From NCBI GenBank assembly GCA_004555725.1, contig SFHC01000009.1, positions 18,231 through 82,230 of the forward strand: a DNA stretch of 64,000 nt. The letters are read 5' to 3'. Under the pieces are notes generated by a model. That model was not told where the DNA came from and searched no databases. It saw only the letters and a list, made by a program, of their open reading frames with translations. Below, in pieces: positions 59,092 through 64,000 of this stretch (position 1 is the first letter of the stretch; each line of letters opens with the position of its first letter). The DNA is from [Eubacterium] saphenum. GTDB taxonomy: Bacteria; Bacillota; Clostridia; Peptostreptococcales; Anaerovoracaceae. Position numbers and translations under genes: made by a program.

Positions 59092-61842
59092 ATGAATAGA
59101 AATCGCAGACATAATGTATTCAGTAACCGATACTATATGATCGTCGGCCTGATTCTGGTGCTGATGTTCATTCTGGCTCTCCGCCTGTTCATTCTTACCG
59201 TTGTTCAGCACGATAAGTGGGACAAAAGTGCATCCAGCCAGAGTACAAAAATGATCTATACATCCGCGCCGCGTGGAAACATCTATGACAGAAACGGCCA
59301 GGTACTGGCCAGCAACAAGCAGATTTTTTCTGTCACCTTCAGTTCATCCAGCAGTGACTCAAAAAAGATCAACCGGAATATCCTCAAGCTGATGCGTCTT
59401 CTGGAAAAAGACGGAGACACTTACATCGATGAATTCCCGATCAAGATCAAGAAGAACGGATCCATGTACTGGACCTACGATAAACAGCTGAAAGACTGGC
59501 TGAAATCTGAGGATCTGAATGAAAACCTGTCCGCAGAGAAGGCCCTGCAGGCACTCCGCACCCGTTACGGAATCCCGACCAGCGAAACCCGCTACGAGGC
59601 GATAGAGGAGCTGCAGAACACTTACAACGTCACCGTTCCGATTACACCATCGACCATGACCTACACCTATGATTCAGAGAAGACCAATTTCCTGAACAAG
59701 TGGGGCTGCTTCTCCAGCAAGCAGGCCTCAAAAGGTGTATCCGCAAGGAAAGCATTCGACACGCTCTGTAAGAACTTCAAGATCAGCAGCAGCCTGAGTG
59801 ATAAGGATGCCCGGAAGATTCTCATCGTCAGAAACGAGATGAAATCCACCGAATCCTATATCGCGGCAACCGTTGCCAAGGAAGTCTCAAAGAAGACCAT
59901 CGTCAAGGTCGGGGAGAACACCATTCCGGGTGCGTCCATCCAGTCGCAGTATAAGCGGTATTACCCGAATAAAAATACCGCCTGCCATGTGCTCGGCTAC
60001 ATGGGAAGCATTTCCGAGAGCAACAGCAGCTATTACGTCGACAAGCTGGGCTATTCCTCGACAGACCTGATCGGAAGTTCCGGCATCGAGTCCGCCTATG
60101 AGACCTATCTGCATGGAAAGAGCGGCGTAAAGAAAATCCTGGTCAACAGCAGCGGTCAGTATGTAAAGACAATCAGCAAGAGCAAGCCGAAGAAGGGCAA
60201 GGACGTCTACCTGACCATCGATCTGAATCTGCAGGAGGCTGCAGAAAGCGCCCTGAAGAGCGCCATCAGCGCGGCAGGCTCCCAGTGCCAGAGCGGTGCC
60301 ACCGTTGCCATGGACACCAAGACCGGAGAAGTTCTGGCCATGGCCAGCTATCCGAGCTATAACCCGAATATCTTCGCGAGCGGAATTACAAGCAAGGCAT
60401 GGAAATCCGTTCAGGCGAAAAACACCCGTGATTCCCTTGCGCCTGCGCCTTTGTACAATAACGCGACCATGGCGTCTGTAGCGCCTGGATCTACCTTCAA
60501 GCCGATCACAGCCTTGACTGCGCTGGAATGCGGCCTGAATCCGAATCAGTATATCACCGACCCGATGTACATCGAACTGGGCGGCCATAAATGGGGTACT
60601 GCACAGTACAACGACGGCGGCGGATCCTACGGTGCCGAGAACCTGGAACTGGGACTGCAGCACTCCTCTAACACCTATTTAATTTCCATCGGAACCGGAT
60701 ACAACTGGGGTGCAAAAAAGTCGCTGGGCTATAAGAAGAAGATCACGATCCCGAGAATCATCGGCATGTCGAAGAAGTTCGGCCTGGGCCAGAAGACCGG
60801 AATCGAGCTGTCTGAGTCGGTTACACCGTCTCCGACCAAGGCCCGCAAGCTCGCGACCTATAAGACGAGTCTGTGGAGCTACCTCTACAACAACGCGCAT
60901 ACCTACTTCCCGAAGGATGTATACACGAACTACAGCAAGCTGAAGAAGAACATCAACACCATCTGCAGCTGGATGGAGGACAATCCGTCCTACACCAAAC
61001 TGATTTCCAGACTGTCCAGACAGACAGACATGAAGCAGGGCAAAATAGCAGCCGCAGCATCGGTCATTAAATACACCTACTTCGCCCAGGCCACATGGAC
61101 GATCGCCGACCAGTTCAACATCAGCATCGGACAGGGAGACAATGCATATACACCAATTCAGATGTGCACATATATTTCCGCTCTTGCGAATAACGGCGTC
61201 TATAACCGCGCAAGCCTGGTTTCCGGAGTTGAAAACAAGGGAATGGTGGACAAATCCGCCGACCGCAGAACGATCAAGCTGAAAAGCACAACCATTCCGT
61301 CGGTCGTCAAGGGGATGAAGCGTGTAACACGATACGGAACCCTGCAGACGGTATTTGGAAGCTATAAGTACTCGGTTGCCGGAAAGACCGGTACCGCTGA
61401 GAACCAGGGAACGCCGCAGCCGGCGAGCGAGATCAAGTACCTGAAGCAGCATCTGGGATCGTACAACAGCCAGGCCGGGACCAATGTCACATGGAAACAG
61501 GTGGATAAAAACATAAAGAAACTGATGCGCGAACAGCCAAGCGTATATTCTTCCGAGGAAGATGCCGCTGATATGGCGCTCCGCATGGCCAGCAACTACA
61601 AGATCACGTCCAAGATGATCGATGCAGCCAAGGGCTCTTATGACTATTATGCATGGACAGAGACCTTTGCGCCGGCCGACAACCCGCGCATCGCCGTGGT
61701 AACACTGCTGATCCAGGGAGGCACATCCATCCACGCCGCGCCGGTAAACAAGGCCATCCTGACCAAGTATTTCCAGTTGTACGGTAAGAACAGCGGAAAG
61801 ACCAGCACAACTACACTGACCGGAAAGAACACAGCGGATTAG
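59092..61842 (+). CDS. mrdA: Penicillin-binding protein 2, elongasome transpeptidase
   Basis: 916 residues, larger than the 600-700 typical of PBP2. A single N-terminal membrane helix (YYMIVGLILVLMFILALRLFIL) precedes the pedestal, which has inserted helical blocks, then the transpeptidase: SxxK in VAPGSTFKPITA, SxN in QHSSNTYLIS and KTG in VAGKTGTAENQG. An extra segment follows the KTG motif. It crosslinks lateral wall peptidoglycan. Last gene of the mre operon. Confidence 0.93.
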   Translation: MNRNRRHNVFSNRYYMIVGLILVLMFILALRLFILTVVQHDKWDKSASSQSTKMIYTSAPRGNIYDRNGQVLASNKQIFSVTFSSSSSDSKKINRNILKLMRLLEKDGDTYIDEFPIKIKKNGSMYWTYDKQLKDWLKSEDLNENLSAEKALQALRTRYGIPTSETRYEAIEELQNTYNVTVPITPSTMTYTYDSEKTNFLNKWGCFSSKQASKGVSARKAFDTLCKNFKISSSLSDKDARKILIVRNEMKSTESYIAATVAKEVSKKTIVKVGENTIPGASIQSQYKRYYPNKNTACHVLGYMGSISESNSSYYVDKLGYSSTDLIGSSGIESAYETYLHGKSGVKKILVNSSGQYVKTISKSKPKKGKDVYLTIDLNLQEAAESALKSAISAAGSQCQSGATVAMDTKTGEVLAMASYPSYNPNIFASGITSKAWKSVQAKNTRDSLAPAPLYNNATMASVAPGSTFKPITALTALECGLNPNQYITDPMYIELGGHKWGTAQYNDGGGSYGAENLELGLQHSSNTYLISIGTGYNWGAKKSLGYKKKITIPRIIGMSKKFGLGQKTGIELSESVTPSPTKARKLATYKTSLWSYLYNNAHTYFPKDVYTNYSKLKKNINTICSWMEDNPSYTKLISRLSRQTDMKQGKIAAAASVIKYTYFAQATWTIADQFNISIGQGDNAYTPIQMCTYISALANNGVYNRASLVSGVENKGMVDKSADRRTIKLKSTTIPSVVKGMKRVTRYGTLQTVFGSYKYSVAGKTGTAENQGTPQPASEIKYLKQHLGSYNSQAGTNVTWKQVDKNIKKLMREQPSVYSSEEDAADMALRMASNYKITSKMIDAAKGSYDYYAWTETFAPADNPRIAVVTLLIQGGTSIHAAPVNKAILTKYFQLYGKNSGKTSTTTLTGKNTAD

Positions 61843-61934
61843 AAGGTGCACTGGTTTCGACAAAGAAAAACTCAGCAAGAGATAAAGCAAAATGATACAG
61901 AGAGCAATGATGATTCACGCATTGGAGGCAGAAA

Positions 61935-62672
61935 ATGGGCAAAGTCTATTTAATAGCATCGGGTAAAGGCGGAACTGGAAAAACGATGTTTTCCGTAAAT
62001 CTCGGAGCGACATTCGCCCTTCACGGACTGAAGGCAGTGATCCTCGACATGGATATGGGTATGCGAAATGTCGATCTGTACTGCGGTCTGGAGAACAATG
62101 TCGTATACGATGCCTACGATGTCATGACCGGTGTCTGCAAAATCAAGCAGGCACTCGTAAAAGATTCCCGTTTTGAATCGCTGTACATTATGGGTGCAAC
62201 CCCGATGCGCGACGACGGCACCATCACGCCTCTGCACTGCAAAGTCCTCTGTGAAAAACTGAAAGAGATGTTCGACATCGTCATCATCGACGCGCCGAGC
62301 GGTATTGATGACGGACTGGTCACCGCATCCGGCGGCGCAGATGCCGCCATCATCGTCACAACACCGGAATATGCCGCCCTCAGAAACGCCGACTCCGTCG
62401 ACCGCGAACTTCTTCAGCTCGGCATCCACGAACGCTACGTCGTCGTCAACCGCGTGATCGCCGACCTGATGCGCAAGGGGTACACCCCTAAACTGGACGA
62501 AATCACCCAGATGATGCGCCCGGAGCTTATCGGCGTCATCCAGAGCGACCGCAACATCAACATCTCCACCAATCTCGGCGTTCCGATCGTCATCAAGCCG
62601 GATACCTACATCCGTAAAAACTTCGATCAGATCGCACGGCGTCTGCTGGAGAACATTCCGCCGGAAAAATAG
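61935..62672 (+). CDS. minD: MinD/ParA-like septum-site ATPase
   Basis: 245 residues. The deviant Walker A is SGKGGTGKTMFSVNLG, with DMDMGMRNVDLYCGLENNVVYDAYDV and IIDAPSGIDDG following as in MinD. The C-terminus could form the membrane-targeting helix (IRKNFDQIARRLLENI). MinD places the division septum with MinC. Neither minC nor minE is present beside it, although in many Firmicutes minC lies between mreD/PBP2 and minD. Confidence 0.88.
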   Translation: MGKVYLIASGKGGTGKTMFSVNLGATFALHGLKAVILDMDMGMRNVDLYCGLENNVVYDAYDVMTGVCKIKQALVKDSRFESLYIMGATPMRDDGTITPLHCKVLCEKLKEMFDIVIIDAPSGIDDGLVTASGGADAAIIVTTPEYAALRNADSVDRELLQLGIHERYVVVNRVIADLMRKGYTPKLDEITQMMRPELIGVIQSDRNINISTNLGVPIVIKPDTYIRKNFDQIARRLLENIPPEK

Positions 62673-62737
62673 AGAAGGCGCTTCAGTAATTACACATTGT
62701 CTGATCAGGAGTTGGTCAGGAAATGTCCGCATAGAGC

Positions 62738-62806
62738 AGCGGCCCCGTATGCCCGGGTTTTGAATGAGAATTCAGAACTGCGGGTTCTGCGGGGCCGCCG
62801 CTTTGT
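62738..62806 (+). terminator. Possible terminator after minD
   Basis: GCGGCCCCG pairs with CGGGGCCGC around a long loop, ending CGCTTTGTTATT. The T-tract is weak. Confidence 0.45.
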
Positions 62807-63082
62807 TATTATGCGTATGGACAGCCATTTCTTATATTCGTTGATGTGCTGTTTAACTGCAGCAGCAGGAAGAGCAGCACATTCGCGTCTTCCCTGGATG
62901 ATAGAAAAATGGAAAATATTCCCAACAACGTATTCTGGATATCATAGCATCCATGCCATATAGCAGAAACAACATAAATTACAAGCAGCGGATAATAAGC
63001 GGAAGCACAGAGATAGTAAGGGTTACGGGGTTTTAGATCAGAGGGGACTTGTGAACAGGATAAAGTTGTGTCCAGGAAAAGT
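62807..63082. other. Noncoding gap before the palindromic array
   Basis: No open frame with a ribosome site and no recognised RNA. A 321-codon minus-strand frame covers it, but most of that frame is the 102-bp repeat read through. Confidence 0.6.
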
Positions 63083-63660
63083 TGCGTCCAGACTTGGGAA
63101 AAGGGAAAAGAGTTTTGACAGGTATACTGTATACTCACTGTCTGGACGCAGAAAGCCCTTGGTTTCACCATGCTCAGGGAACAGAACTGCGTCCAATTGA
63201 CAATAAACAGGAGAAACATACGAGTATAAAATATACTTACCAATTGGACGCAAATACATAAGAAAGTAAGCCAGTTATGGGACAGAATCTGCGTCCAGAT
63301 TGTGGAAAAGGGTAGAGATTTACCAGTATACTGTATACTACATCGATGGACGCAAATCCCACCTAGCTTCGGTATTCCCAAGCAGCGGATTTGCGTCCAA
63401 AAGAGGGAAATAAGAGAAAATACAATTGTATACAGTATACTGAATGTTTGGACGCAAAATACCTTCTGAAATGACCGAGTATGATTCGGAAGCTGCGTCC
63501 AAACAGGATAAACGGATAGGAATGTGAGTGTATGCAATATAATCACAGATTGGACGCAGAAACACACAGAATACGTCCGGTAGTGGGACGGAATTTGCGT
63601 CCAAATGGTAATAAAGATAGGAAAGGTATAAGTATACAGTATACTTGCAGTTTGGACGCA
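63083..63660. repeat. Six-unit 102-bp array of 65-bp palindromic elements
   Basis: Units at 63083-63150 (68 bp), 63188-63252, 63290-63354, 63392-63456, 63494-63558 and 63596-63660 each start TGCGTCCA and end TGGACGCA. All five gaps are 37 bp. Most units contain GTATACTGTATAC or a variant in the right half and a purine-rich left half. Bases next to the half-sites differ between units but stay complementary (GAC/GTC, ATTG/CAAT, AA/TT), so pairing is conserved rather than sequence. Confidence 0.93.
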
Positions 63661-63695
63661 AATCTCGAAAGTGGAGCAACAGATATCAAAGTGAT

Positions 63696-63850
63696 TCCCG
63701 TCCACAGAGCTTGTATACACGAATGTCCCGTCCACGGTGCCAAATAATAGGAGATGGACGGGAGTCCCAGACAATCAACGCTCGGATTCCCGTCCACAAA
63801 CATTGTATACCTGGAAATCCCGTCCATTCATAGTGCATACAGTATACCCA
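63696..63850. repeat. Variant end of the array with CCCGTCCA half-sites
   Basis: The half-site changes to CCCGTCCA (63697, 63727, 63789, 63819) and TGGACGGG (63755). The pattern TTCCCGTCCAC...TTGTATAC...TCCCGTCCA occurs twice, 92 bp apart. TCCCGTCCA and TGGACGGGA at 63726-63763 are inverted. It begins 101 bp after the last canonical unit, in register with the array. Confidence 0.8.
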
Positions 63851-64000
63851 CACTAATATCTCGCCATGTCATCAATTTAGATAATCTCAGGCCGAACAAG
63901 GATATACGACACGGCGCTAACCAGTCGAACTTCGCCTGACGGCTCGTTCTCCTGGGCGCCGTTAGCATTAGGCCTTCCCATCGCTCAACCTTCGCTGACG
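63851..64000. other. Right edge of the window, unassigned
   Basis: No open frame is supported. ACGGCGC (63911-63917) and GCGCCGT (near 63956-63962) are inverted, with GCTAAC and GTTAGC overlapping their inner and outer sides. This could be part of another repeat or a recombination site, but the window ends here. Confidence 0.3.

Noticed and set aside
63083..63850. CRISPR array
   Set aside because: The repeated parts are only 8-bp half-sites in inverted orientation, units are 65 bp with patterned rather than unrelated interiors, and no cas genes are seen. Repeat and spacer sizes do not fit.

Overview
This window reads as the chromosome of a strict or facultative anaerobe of the Clostridia (Bacillota). 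Evidence: a monomeric [FeFe]-hydrogenase, pyruvate phosphate dikinase, short-form HisG with HisZ, LexA with a CGAAC-type operator, the radC-mreBCD-PBP2-minD order, AGGAGG-type ribosome sites, frequent TTG/GTG starts and sigma-A-like promoters. I cannot name genus or species. Almost all of the window is core chromosome. I see no phage, insertion sequence, rRNA or CRISPR.

Layout. 0-3.8 kb: end of aroA, then aroC and pheA (chorismate to phenylpyruvate) and a flavoprotein. 4.1-10.8 kb: hydrogenase, then a methionine module (B12 reactivation-domain protein, MetH core, homocysteine methyltransferase/MTHFR fusion). 10.9-20.2 kb: CarD-like regulator, then translation and RNA housekeeping (prmA, mtaB, hinT, rpsU, yqeY, phoH, ybeY, cdd, era, recO). 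20.3-26.4 kb: glycyl-tRNA synthetase, a divergent PPDK and a C69 peptidase. 26.5-30 kb: tRNA-Ala, phosphatase, acetyltransferase remnant, CorA and nucleobase permease. 30-36.7 kb: lexA, infC-rpmI-rplT, coaBC, a radical SAM protein and a CPBP protease. 37-45 kb: histidine operon hisZGCBHAF-IE-K without hisD. 45.3-52 kb: F-type ATP synthase operon. 52-54.5 kb: repeats, an exported trigger-factor-like foldase and a 102-bp repeat array. 54.5-62.7 kb: an nrdR-cmk fusion gene, radC, the mreBCD-PBP2 shape operon and minD. 62.7-64 kb: no convincing gene, but a large array of 102-bp palindromic units.

Most notable: (1) two arrays 9 kb apart share an exact 102-bp period, built from 65-bp units bounded by TGCGTCCA/TGGACGCA half-sites, often with GTATAC-type centres, separated by 37 bp; the stems are extended by covarying bases. 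(2) NrdR, the repressor of ribonucleotide reductase, is fused in frame to cytidylate kinase, with an apparent internal start for the kinase. (3) The ATP synthase operon has a Na+-type c subunit, an epsilon subunit lacking its C-terminal helices, a beta subunit with an acidic tail, and a large multibranched RNA fold between atpE and atpF. (4) Several leaders look like unassigned riboswitches or attenuators (nucleobase permease, radical SAM protein, methionine module). (5) infC starts at ATT.

All calls come from reading the sequence and the six-frame translations. No database search or folding program was run.
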